Of a DNA stretch of 7,672 nucleotides, positions 1-5,190 are shown one piece after another. Location of the stretch: positions 1 through 7,672 of the forward strand of contig JAEXAY010000034.1 of NCBI GenBank assembly GCA_023457895.1, written 5' to 3'. Position numbers and translations under genes: made by a program. How positions within the stretch are numbered: the first letter of the stretch is position 1; every line of letters begins with the position of its first letter. This stretch comes from Pseudomonadota bacterium (GTDB lineage Bacteria; Pseudomonadota; Alphaproteobacteria; Sphingomonadales; Sphingomonadaceae). A model generated the notes under the pieces. The model was not told where the DNA came from. It made no database searches and was given only the letters and a program-made list of their open reading frames with translations.

Positions 1-206
1 TGCAGATTATGGTTCGCGATAACAATGTCGATCAGGCCCTTCGTGCGCTCAAGAAGAAGCTTCAGCGGGAAGGTGTTTATCGCGAAATGAAGCTGCGCCG
101 CCATTATGAAAAGCCGAGCGAAAAGAAGGCGCGCGAAAAGGCTGCTGCCGTGCGCCGCGCGCGCAAGATGGAACGCAAGCGCATGGAGCGCGACGGCGGC
201 CGGTAA
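1..206 (+). CDS. rpsU: 30S ribosomal protein S21 (5' end cut by one base)
   Basis: Small basic protein of the 30S ribosomal subunit, which in known systems helps translation initiation. The sequence gives VRDNNVDQALRALKKKL followed by KLRRHYEKPSEK and a Lys/Arg-rich C-terminal helix, which is the classic S21 pattern. An ATG lies at position 9, but the frame is open to the window edge: bases 1-2 are TG, then CAG ATT ATG GTT, reading (M)QIMVRDNN. Alphaproteobacterial S21 proteins typically begin with M-Q-hydrophobic-hydrophobic-V-R-D, so I infer that the true start codon is the base before the window plus TG. That gives 68 residues, the usual length; the ATG at 9 would give 65. The promoter and ribosome binding site are outside the window. 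An intrinsic terminator follows 50 bases after the stop, so the gene probably ends its transcript. Product identity is near certain; the start is inferred. Confidence 0.96.
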   Translation, partial: QIMVRDNNVDQALRALKKKLQREGVYREMKLRRHYEKPSEKKAREKAAAVRRARKMERKRMERDGGR

Positions 207-256
207 ACGGCAAGCCGCGCCCGGACAGCCGGGCTGCACAATAGCGAATCGAATGA

Positions 257-281
257 GGCGGGCCTTGGGTCCGCCTTTTTT
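257..281 (+). terminator. Rho-independent terminator after rpsU
   Basis: An 8-bp stem (257-264 with 268-275, one G-U pair) closes on a 3-base TTG loop and is followed directly by six T residues (276-281). It lies 50 bases past the rpsU stop and before the next promoter, so it should separate rpsU from the FKBP gene. Confidence 0.9.
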
Positions 282-299
282 CGTGGGGTAAATCGGGCC

Positions 300-327
300 T
301 TGCTCTTGGAGGCCGCGCGGCTATATG
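300..327 (+). promoter_or_regulatory. Candidate sigma-70-type promoter for the FKBP gene
   Basis: TTGCTC (300-305) and TATATG (322-327) are separated by 16 bases, with start of transcription expected near 334, about 40 bases before the chosen FKBP start. The spacer ends in a perfect 10-base palindrome, GCCGCGCGGC (312-321). The position just after the rpsU terminator suits a new transcript. The upstream ATG at 325 falls inside the -10 box, which argues against it as the protein start. Assigned by eye only. Confidence 0.4.
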
Positions 328-372
328 CCCGCACCAGCAAAACCGATCACTTGCGTTTCAAAGGGGAATCCC

Positions 373-906
373 ATGTCGACAGTCACCGCCGTTCCATTGC
401 CTCCGGTCAAGAAAGGCGCGCTGACGACGCTGTGGCTGGGGCTGTTGCTGCTGGTGCTGGCGGGGCTTGGCTATGGCTGGTGGACCTCGAAAAACCCCGC
501 GATCGATTTCACCGTGGTCAAGGAAGGAACCGGCCCGAGTCCGACCGACACCGACATTGCCCTCATCAAATATGAAGGCAAGCTCGACAATGGCACGGTG
601 TTCGACGCGGCGCCCCAGGCCCCGATGCCGGTGGCGGGAACGGTCCCCGGCTTTTCCGAGGCGCTGAAGCGCATGAAGAAGGGCGGCAAGTACAAGGTCG
701 TGATTCCGCCCGAACTCGGCTATGGCGCCGAAGCCAAGCGCGATCCTTCGGGCAAGGTGGTACTGCCCGCCAACAGCACGCTCCATTTCGATGTCGAACT
801 GCTCGATTTCCGCTCGCAGGCCGAAGTCGAGGCGATGCAGCAGATGATGCAGCAGCAGATGATGCAGCAGCAAATGCAGCCGGGTCAGGCGCCGGGCCGC
901 CGCTAA
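373..906 (+). CDS. Membrane-anchored FKBP-type peptidyl-prolyl cis-trans isomerase
   Basis: Predicted to catalyse cis-trans isomerisation of X-Pro bonds and help fold envelope proteins. The 177-residue protein has a short N-terminus, one hydrophobic segment at about 17-36 (uncleaved anchor or signal sequence), a linker, and an FKBP domain at about 45-146. Family landmarks visible are KYEGKLDNGTVFD (66-78, with Y67, F77, D78), TVPGFSEAL (90-98), the PPELGYG loop (112-118) and the closing strand LHFDVELLDF (137-146). The position usually occupied by Trp (VPGW) is Phe94. The C-terminus is a Gln/Met repeat tail. I chose ATG 373 because AAGGGGAA (about 361-367) sits at good spacing before it; the ATG at 325 would add 16 residues, lacks a clear site and overlaps the candidate -10 box. 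The domain is probably periplasmic with the tail outside, by inference. It resembles FkpA/Mip-like enzymes in its fold, but I cannot assign a specific symbol. Confidence 0.93.
   Translation: MSTVTAVPLPPVKKGALTTLWLGLLLLVLAGLGYGWWTSKNPAIDFTVVKEGTGPSPTDTDIALIKYEGKLDNGTVFDAAPQAPMPVAGTVPGFSEALKRMKKGGKYKVVIPPELGYGAEAKRDPSGKVVLPANSTLHFDVELLDFRSQAEVEAMQQMMQQQMMQQQMQPGQAPGRR
838..879 (+). repeat. 15-base coding tandem repeat (Gln-Gln-Met-Met-Gln)
   Basis: Two perfect copies of CAGCAGATGATGCAG (838-852 and 853-867) are followed by a degenerate partial copy (868-879). They encode QQMMQ-QQMMQ-QQMQ at residues 156-169 of the FKBP protein. The near-identical DNA copies suggest slippage, so copy number may vary between strains. 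Confidence 0.9.
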
Positions 907-920
907 GCTGACCGGACTAA

Positions 921-942
921 GCGCGCGTCGTCTGGCGCGCGC
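921..942 (+). other. GC-rich hairpin just after the FKBP stop codon
   Basis: GCGCGCG (921-927) can pair with CGCGCGC (936-942) around an 8-base loop, 15 bases after the stop. No T run follows, so it is not a canonical terminator. It could protect the 3' end of the message or act with a termination factor, but alternating GC is frequent by chance at this base composition. Confidence 0.25.
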
Positions 943-958
943 ATCAGTCTTCCACTTT

Positions 959-1034
959 CGTCTTTGCGAGCCGCGAACGCGGCACGGCAATCCAGGGCCG
1001 CGTAAACCGCCCTGGTGCGGCGCTCGCAATGACG
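959..1034. repeat. Imperfect palindromic intergenic repeat element
   Basis: The ends form a 12-base inverted repeat, CGTCTTTGCGAG (959-970) and CTCGCAATGACG (1023-1034), with one mismatch. Inside are a small hairpin (CCGCG-AA-CGCGG, 971-982), the word GGCAATCCAGG and a 7-bp stem CCAGGGC (992-998) with GCCCTGG (1009-1015). The TCATTGCGAG...GCAATCCAG...CTCGCAATGA pattern is, from general knowledge, a recurring short palindromic repeat between genes in sphingomonads, bradyrhizobia and others. This copy is asymmetric: after CCCTGG the expected ATTGC is missing. It lies between two convergent genes, where such elements are tolerated and may fold in RNA from either side. Confidence 0.75.
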
Positions 1035-1049
1035 GGGTTTTCGGGGGGA

Positions 1050-1073
1050 CGGGGAAGCGGCGCGGCCTCCCCG
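1050..1073 (-). terminator. Possible hairpin terminator at the end of the pyrE-lepB operon
   Basis: CGGGGA (1050-1055) and TCCCCG (1068-1073) form a 6-bp stem with a 12-base GC-rich loop, starting two bases after the lepB stop on the minus strand. No T run follows on that strand; on the plus strand the hairpin is followed by ACTTATTT, so it could also stop leftover FKBP transcription. Weak as an intrinsic terminator; placement is the main argument. Confidence 0.3.
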
Positions 1074-1075
1074 AC

Positions 1076-1954
1076 TTATTTGCCCTCGACCGGGTGGGTC
1101 CGGAGGCTCGTGCCGGCGCGGCCCTCGCGCATCGCGGTGAACCAGCTCAGCGGGTTATACCATTTGGCATTGCCGTCCATCGAGAAGGTGATGAACTCGG
1201 CGCGGCCGCCGATATTTTCCCACGGGATCGGGCCGCCCAGACCGTCGCGTTCGGCTGGAACGCGGCTGTCGGCACTGCCGTCGCGATTGTCACCCATGAC
1301 GAAGACATGGCCGTCGGGAACGAGCGTCGCGGGGTAATTGTCCGCCTCGCTATAGCCTACGCCAAGGTCGATCGTATTGTAGCTGACGCCGTTGGGGAGT
1401 GTTTCCCGGATTATCGGCAGGTCGCACACCAGGCGGCCGTCGTCGGTCGTCATTCTCCGCCCCGGGAAATGGGAATCATCGCAAGGGGAATTGGTGTCAA
1501 CCGGGATCTGCAAATTGGGCATCTGCTCCTGCTTCACCGGCGTTCCGTTGAGGATGACCTGTCCATCACGCACCTCGATGCGGTCGCCCGGCAGGCCGAT
1601 GACGCGCTTGATCCAGTCTTCGCGCCGGCCCGTAGGCTCGAGGATGACGATGTCGCCGCGTTCGGGCATCTTGCCCCACAACCGTCCTTCGGTTGGCCCC
1701 ATCAGGTGGAAACTCGGCGCGGTATAGGACCAGCCGTAGGGATATTTGGTCACCACCAGCCGGTCGCCGACGAGCAGGTTCGGCATCATCGATTCCGACG
1801 GGATATAGAAGGGCTTGACGATGAAGCTGTGGACAAACAGCACCGCCAGAATGAGAAGCGCCACGCTCTTGAGCTCGCCGATCCAGTCAACCTTGTCGTC
1901 ATCCTTGCCGGCGGGCTGCGGCGGGGCGGAATTGGTGGTCTGCAAGTCGGTCAC
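1076..1954 (-). CDS. lepB: Signal peptidase I
   Basis: Membrane serine protease that removes signal peptides from exported proteins, acting at the periplasmic face of the inner membrane. The 292-residue product has a short charged N-terminus, a transmembrane segment at about 29-46, then FYIPSESMMPNLLVGD carrying the catalytic Ser55 of the SxSM box. The general-base Lys116 lies in DWIKRVIGLPGD, and the family box GDNRDGSADSR spans 221-231. Two cysteines (158, 177) sit in the insertion between the last two boxes, where the E. coli enzyme has a disulfide. The start is GTG at 1954, eight bases after the acpS stop; the open frame extends to an ATG at 2023 but that would overlap acpS by 61 bases and add a poorly conserved extension. 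AAGAG about 11 bases upstream is a modest binding site. It is the last gene of the pyrE-pdxJ-acpS-lepB cluster and faces the FKBP gene tail to tail. Confidence 0.96.
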   Translation of the reverse strand: MTDLQTTNSAPPQPAGKDDDKVDWIGELKSVALLILAVLFVHSFIVKPFYIPSESMMPNLLVGDRLVVTKYPYGWSYTAPSFHLMGPTEGRLWGKMPERGDIVILEPTGRREDWIKRVIGLPGDRIEVRDGQVILNGTPVKQEQMPNLQIPVDTNSPCDDSHFPGRRMTTDDGRLVCDLPIIRETLPNGVSYNTIDLGVGYSEADNYPATLVPDGHVFVMGDNRDGSADSRVPAERDGLGGPIPWENIGGRAEFITFSMDGNAKWYNPLSWFTAMREGRAGTSLRTHPVEGK

Positions 1955-1962
1955 GGTAAGGC

Positions 1963-2382
1963 TTACTCTTTTCTGTCTGCAGGCGCCGGGAGCGCCTCGA
2001 TGATCACGAAGGCTTGTGCCCATGGATGATCATCGGTCAAGGTCAAATGCACGCGGACGGTCATGCCGGGCGGGGTGAGCGCGTCGAGCCGTTCCCTGGC
2101 GCCGCCAGTGAGAGCCAGCGTTGGTGCGCCCGACGGCGCGTTGACGACGCCGATATCCTTCATGAATACGCCGCGCTTGAACCCGGTGCCGACCGCCTTG
2201 GAAAAGGCCTCCTTGGCGGCGAAGCGCTTGGCGTAGGTTTCGGCCCGGGTGTAGGGCCGCCGCGCCGCCTTGGCGCGCTCGACGTCGGTGAACACCCGGT
2301 TTTCGAAGCGCTCGCCAAAGCGTTCAAGCGAATTCCTGATGCGCTCGATATTGCACAGGTCGGAGCCGAGGCCGATGATCAT
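1963..2382 (-). CDS. acpS: Holo-[acyl-carrier-protein] synthase
   Basis: Transfers the 4'-phosphopantetheine arm of coenzyme A to a serine of apo-ACP, making it active for fatty acid synthesis in the cytoplasm. The 139-residue product opens with MIIGLGSDLCNIERI and has RFAAKEAFSKAVGTG at 53-67. Asp8 and Glu58 match the Mg2+ ligands of the family at exactly the standard numbering, which supports ATG 2382 as start; the longer reading from 2493 would run through pdxJ's end and has no family support. GGAGG (2396-2400) lies 13 bases upstream, somewhat far but clear. The gene follows pdxJ after 37 bases and precedes lepB by 8. The pdxJ-acpS pairing is conserved in many proteobacteria. A few C-terminal residues (PAPADRKE) extend beyond the conserved core. 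Confidence 0.96.
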   Translation of the reverse strand: MIIGLGSDLCNIERIRNSLERFGERFENRVFTDVERAKAARRPYTRAETYAKRFAAKEAFSKAVGTGFKRGVFMKDIGVVNAPSGAPTLALTGGARERLDALTPPGMTVRVHLTLTDDHPWAQAFVIIEALPAPADRKE

Positions 2383-2419
2383 CGAGCAGAAACCGCCTCC
2401 ACGGACGTTGTTTTCCCTC

Positions 2420-3148
2420 TCACCGAGCCGCGTCCATGATGGAACGCATGCGGGCGACGCTTGCGTCAAGGCCGGTAAAGATCGCCTCGCCAATCAGGAA
2501 GTGGCCGATATTGAGTTCGGCAATCTGCGGGATCGCGGCGATGGGCGCGACATTGTCATAGGTGAGGCCATGCCCCGCATGCGGCTCAATCCCGTTCTTG
2601 GCCGCCAGCGCGGCAGCATCGGCGATGCGCTTCAGTTCCGCCGCGCGCGCCTCGCCATCGAGATGCGCGTAGCGGCCGGTGTGGAACTCGACCACCGGGG
2701 CCTTCAGCCGGATCGCCGCCTCGACCTGTGCGGGGTCGGGTTCGATGAACAGGCTGACGCGGATATTGGCGTCGTTCAACCGCGCGATAAAGGGCATCAA
2801 TTGATCGTCCTGCCCCGCCGCGTCGAGCCCGCCTTCGGTGGTCCGTTCCTCGCGCCGTTCGGGGACGATGCAGGCGGCGTGCGGCTTATGGCGCAGCGCA
2901 ATCTCCAGCATTTCCTCCGTTGCCGCCATCTCGAGGTTGAGCGGAATGGTGAGCGCGTCCATCAGCGCGGCGATATCTTCGTCGCGGATGTGGCGGCGGT
3001 CCTCACGCAGATGCGCGGTAATGCCGTCCGCGCCCGCCCCGGCCGCGACGCGCGCCGCCTTGACCGGATCGGGATGGTCGCCGCCGCGCGCATTGCGGAT
3101 CGTCGCGACATGGTCGATGTTGACGCCGAGGCGCAGGTGCGCGGCCAC
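2420..3148 (-). CDS. pdxJ: Pyridoxine 5'-phosphate synthase
   Basis: Catalyses the last ring-closing step of DXP-dependent vitamin B6 synthesis, joining 3-amino-2-oxopropyl phosphate with 1-deoxyxylulose 5-phosphate. The 242-residue TIM barrel shows LRLGVNIDHVATIRNARGG (5-23), GITAHLREDRRHI (42-54, with His46 and Arg48), LNLEMAAT (70-77, with Glu73), HAGHGLTYDN (190-199, with His193) and ELNIGHFLIGEAIF near the end. These match the known substrate and phosphate-binding positions of the family, and length is standard. The start is GTG at 3148, placed immediately after the pyrE TGA, so the two codons read TGAGTG. A good binding site lies within the end of pyrE. This junction strongly suggests translational coupling. 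acpS follows. Confidence 0.97.
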   Translation of the reverse strand: MAAHLRLGVNIDHVATIRNARGGDHPDPVKAARVAAGAGADGITAHLREDRRHIRDEDIAALMDALTIPLNLEMAATEEMLEIALRHKPHAACIVPERREERTTEGGLDAAGQDDQLMPFIARLNDANIRVSLFIEPDPAQVEAAIRLKAPVVEFHTGRYAHLDGEARAAELKRIADAAALAAKNGIEPHAGHGLTYDNVAPIAAIPQIAELNIGHFLIGEAIFTGLDASVARMRSIMDAAR

Positions 3149-3736
3149 TCAGGCGGCTTCCTTGCGGCTGCCTGGCTTGGTCGCTGGGGTGGCGGCGAGC
3201 GCGGGCGGTATCTCCTCGGCGGCATAGGTCGGGAAATTGAGCGCGACCAGCGGAATGAAGGGTACGCCAAGATCGACCGATCCGGCGGTGCGGTCGACCA
3301 GCGCGCCAGCCGCGATCACCTCGCCGCCGGCCGCCTCGATCGCCTTGATCGCCTCGCGCGACGACAGCCCGGTGGTGACGACATCCTCCATCATCAGCAC
3401 CTTCTGCCCGGGCTTGATGTCAAAGCCGCGGCGCAGTTCGAAGATGCCGGTCGGACGTTCGAGAAAGATCGCGTCGACACCGAGCGCGCGGCCCATTTCA
3501 TGCCCGATGATGACGCCGCCCATCGCGGGCGACACCACCAGTTCGATCTGCTGGCGCAGGTCGCGCGGCAGTTTCTGGGCGAGCGCGACCGCCAGCCTTG
3601 CGCCGCGCTCGGCGTTCATCAGGACGCGCGCGCATTGCAGATAATGGGCGCTGTGCCGCCCGGATGACAATATGAAATGGCCTTCAAGCAGGGCGTCCGA
3701 TGCCCGGAATTCCGAAAGGATTTCGTCTTCAGTCAT
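3149..3736 (-). CDS. pyrE: Orotate phosphoribosyltransferase
   Basis: Makes orotidine 5'-phosphate from orotate and PRPP in de novo pyrimidine synthesis, in the cytoplasm. The 195-residue protein has the SSGRHSAHYLQCARVLMN segment (24-41) typical of one bacterial PyrE subgroup, a VVSPAMGGVIIGHEMGRALG stretch (67-86), and the PRPP-binding motif VLMMEDVVTTGLS (113-125) with the acidic pair Glu117-Asp118. The C-terminus ends in a Pro/Ala/Lys tail of about 20 residues. ATG 3736 is chosen because family homology begins at MTEDEIL; an ATG at 3838 would give a 34-residue unrelated extension. The only purine-rich candidate upstream is AAAGAAAG, rather distant, so initiation may be modest. It is first in the four-gene cluster and divergent from coxB, with which it shares the promoter region. 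Confidence 0.96.
   Translation of the reverse strand: MTEDEILSEFRASDALLEGHFILSSGRHSAHYLQCARVLMNAERGARLAVALAQKLPRDLRQQIELVVSPAMGGVIIGHEMGRALGVDAIFLERPTGIFELRRGFDIKPGQKVLMMEDVVTTGLSSREAIKAIEAAGGEVIAAGALVDRTAGSVDLGVPFIPLVALNFPTYAAEEIPPALAATPATKPGSRKEAA
3157..3163 (-). promoter_or_regulatory. Ribosome binding site of pdxJ inside pyrE
   Basis: On the minus strand AAGGAAG lies within the last pyrE codons, eight bases before the GTG that directly follows the pyrE TGA. It fixes GTG 3148 as the pdxJ start and makes coupling of pdxJ translation to pyrE likely. Confidence 0.75.
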
Positions 3737-3803
3737 GAGTCGATGATTGCTTTCTTTAGGACTGCGGCAGGCAGCAGCTATGAAAAATGCGAGTGTGGAA
3801 TGG

Positions 3804-3838
3804 AAAATAGTGTTAGAGATGCTTGAGGCAAGCGGCAA
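3804..3838 (-). promoter_or_regulatory. Candidate promoter(s) for the pyrE operon
   Basis: On the minus strand TTGCCG (3833-3838) and TAACAC (3810-3815) are 17 bases apart. A second overlapping pair is TTGCCT (3826-3831) with TATTTT (3804-3809), 16 bases apart. Either would give a pyrE leader of roughly 60-75 bases. The -35 boxes overlap the coxB promoter and the dyad described separately. Assigned by eye. Confidence 0.4.
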
Positions 3839-3842
3839 GCAT
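3819..3842. promoter_or_regulatory. 24-base dyad between divergent pyrE and coxB promoters
   Basis: ATGCTTG (3819-3825) and CAAGCAT (3836-3842) form a perfect 7-base inverted repeat with a 10-base centre. Nested in it are GCTTG-AGG-CAAGC (3821-3833) and a tandem direct repeat GGCAAGC-GGCAAGC (3827-3840). The dyad covers the -35 boxes of the candidate promoters in both directions, the arrangement expected of an operator. No regulator is encoded in the window, so its partner is unknown. Confidence 0.4.
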
Positions 3843-3850
3843 GGTTATAG
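3823..3850 (+). promoter_or_regulatory. Candidate promoter for the coxB-ctaD operon
   Basis: TTGAGG (3823-3828) and TTATAG (3845-3850) are 16 bases apart, both good sigma-70-type matches. Transcription would begin near 3857, leaving a leader of about 135 bases before coxB. The -35 box lies in the dyad at 3819-3842. Confidence 0.45.
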
Positions 3851-3856
3851 GCGGCG

Positions 3857-3991
3857 CGATAAGCGGATTTTCGCCCCGATTTTACGGGGTGCGAATCCTA
3901 TAAGCAATCTGGGGGACACGCCGGGAGCAACCGGAACGAACCCGCCCGTGGCGCAAGCCATGCGGAGACAGGGCAAAATCGGGACAAGGTG
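3857..3991 (+). other. Structured 5' leader of coxB
   Basis: This stretch has no gene but several inverted repeats. One is CCCCG-ATTTTA-CGGGG (3874-3889), which can be extended to TCGC/GCGA arms (3871-3894) with a two-base bulge. Another is a 6-bp hairpin with a GCAA tetraloop (3947-3962), about 30 bases before the start. A short CGGG/CCCG pairing (3922-3925 with 3941-3944) is also possible. I do not recognise a known riboswitch class. The leader may affect coxB translation or message stability; its upstream limit depends on the inferred transcription start. Confidence 0.35.
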
Positions 3992-5179
3992 ATGAAAATA
4001 AAAGGGATCTTGTTGGCAGCATCGCTGATGATGGCGGGTGCTGCCGGTGCGCAGACTGCAGCGCCCGCCGCGCCTGCAGCCGCGCCCAACGTGGCAAAGC
4101 AGCAGCAAACCGGGCCGACCCCGGAAGGACTCGCGCCGGCGGAAAATGTCGTGGCGGTTCCCGCGCCGGGTGCACCCACGGCTACGGCGCAGCAGACGCC
4201 CGCCCCGGCCAGCCCCGCTGAAGCGCAGGCGCCTGCACAGGCGAATGCCGGTGCCAAGGGCAGCTATGTTCCGATGAAGCCGACGCCGGGGATCGGCCAG
4301 CCGGTCGATGGCGCGCTCGACGTGCAGACGCAGGTGACCAAGACGGGCGAATATGCCAAGTGGCTCAACAACGCCGTCCTGCTGCCGATCATCGTGTTCA
4401 TCTCGCTGCTGGTTCTGGGCCTGCTGCTCTGGGTGATGGCGCGTTTCAATCACCGCTCCAACCCTACCCCTTCCAAGACTTCGCATAACACGCTCATCGA
4501 GATTATCTGGACGCTGGTTCCGATCTTCATCCTGCTCGGTGTCGCGGTTCCCTCGATCAGCCTGATTGCCAAGCAGTACAAGCCCGCGCCCAAGGATGCG
4601 CTGACCATCAAGGTCACCGGATACCAGTGGTACTGGGGCTATCAATATCCCGATCATGGCGGTTTCGAGCTCATTTCGAAGATGCTGCCGGAAGAGCAGG
4701 CCAAGGCGAATGGCGAACCGACACATCTCGCGGTCGACAACCGCATGGTTGTCCCGGTGGGCAAGCCGGTCAAGCTGCTCGTGACGGGTGCGGACGTGAT
4801 TCACAGCTTCGCCGTTCCCGCCTTCTGGACCAAGATCGACGCGGTCCCGGGCCGGATCAACGAAGTGACCTTCACCGTGGATCGCCCAGGCGTCTATTAT
4901 GGCCAGTGTTCGGAACTTTGCGGTGTCGATCACGGCTATATGCCGATCGCGGTCGAGGCGCTGCCGCAAGCACAGTTTGAACAATGGGTCGCGTTCAACG
5001 GCGGAACCATGCCGGGCACCGCTCCGGCGCCCGAAGCGGCGCCTGCCGCGGCAGCGGCGGCTCCTGCTGCGAACGCTGCGGCCCCTGCCGCGGATGCCAA
5101 GGCCGCACCGGCTGCCCCAACCGAAGCTGCGCCCGCCGCCGCTGCACCGGCCGCTCCTGCGGCTGAAGCCAAGAAATAA
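3992..5179 (+). CDS. coxB: Cytochrome c oxidase subunit II (aa3-type)
   Basis: Carries the CuA centre that takes electrons from cytochrome c and passes them to heme a in subunit I. The 395-residue product has a signal peptide (1-20, probable cut AGA|Q), an Ala/Pro-rich linker (about 22-88), two transmembrane helices (about 126-150 and 168-190) and a periplasmic cupredoxin domain. The aromatic patch YQWYWGYQY is present, as are all CuA ligands: His271, Cys306, Glu308 (backbone), Cys310, His314 and Met317. A 52-residue Ala/Pro tail (344-395) is unusual in length. Start choice: GTG 3989 and ATG 3992 are adjacent in frame; I take ATG, though AAGG (3986-3989) is only two bases from it, so the binding site is poor. 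ctaD follows after 11 bases and its binding site overlaps the coxB stop. No cytochrome c domain is fused, unlike caa3-type subunit II. Confidence 0.97.
   Translation: MKIKGILLAASLMMAGAAGAQTAAPAAPAAAPNVAKQQQTGPTPEGLAPAENVVAVPAPGAPTATAQQTPAPASPAEAQAPAQANAGAKGSYVPMKPTPGIGQPVDGALDVQTQVTKTGEYAKWLNNAVLLPIIVFISLLVLGLLLWVMARFNHRSNPTPSKTSHNTLIEIIWTLVPIFILLGVAVPSISLIAKQYKPAPKDALTIKVTGYQWYWGYQYPDHGGFELISKMLPEEQAKANGEPTHLAVDNRMVVPVGKPVKLLVTGADVIHSFAVPAFWTKIDAVPGRINEVTFTVDRPGVYYGQCSELCGVDHGYMPIAVEALPQAQFEQWVAFNGGTMPGTAPAPEAAPAAAAAAPAANAAAPAADAKAAPAAPTEAAPAAAAPAAPAAEAKK
4055..4255 (+). repeat. coxB: Ala/Pro-rich low-complexity linker coding region in coxB
   Basis: Residues 22-88, just after the signal peptide, are dominated by Ala, Pro, Gln and Thr, with irregular AP-type units. 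It probably forms an extended periplasmic spacer before the first membrane helix. No exact DNA repeat unit is evident. Confidence 0.7.
5021..5176 (+). repeat. coxB: Ala/Pro-rich C-terminal tail coding region in coxB
   Basis: Residues 344-395 contain only Ala, Pro, Glu, Asn, Asp, Lys and Thr, mostly as short Ala runs broken by Pro. The tail follows the end of the CuA domain and would lie in the periplasm. It ends in Lys-Lys. The codons vary (GCG, GCC, GCT, GCA), so it is an amino acid repeat more than a recent DNA duplication. Confidence 0.75.
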
Positions 5180-5190
5180 GGGTTGCGATC

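Noticed and set aside
325..372. Upstream ATG extending the FKBP gene by 16 residues
   Set aside because: It lacks a good ribosome binding site and overlaps the candidate -10 box, while ATG 373 has AAGGGGAA before it and a typical anchor N-terminus.
1094..2029. 311-residue plus-strand open frame opposite lepB
   Set aside because: Antisense shadow; lepB has all catalytic boxes on the minus strand.
2383..2493. Longer acpS start at 2493
   Set aside because: Would overlap the end of pdxJ and shift Asp8 and Glu58 from their conserved numbering; MIIGLGSD at 2382 is the family start.
2270..3667. 465-residue plus-strand open frame across acpS, pdxJ and pyrE
   Set aside because: Antisense to three well-supported genes; no family features and biased composition typical of a shadow frame.
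3737..3838. Longer pyrE start at 3838
   Set aside because: The added 34 residues have no family similarity and would place the candidate promoters within the coding region.
3845..4984. 379-residue minus-strand open frame opposite coxB
   Set aside because: Arg-rich antisense frame with no recognisable domain, running through the coxB coding region and its leader.
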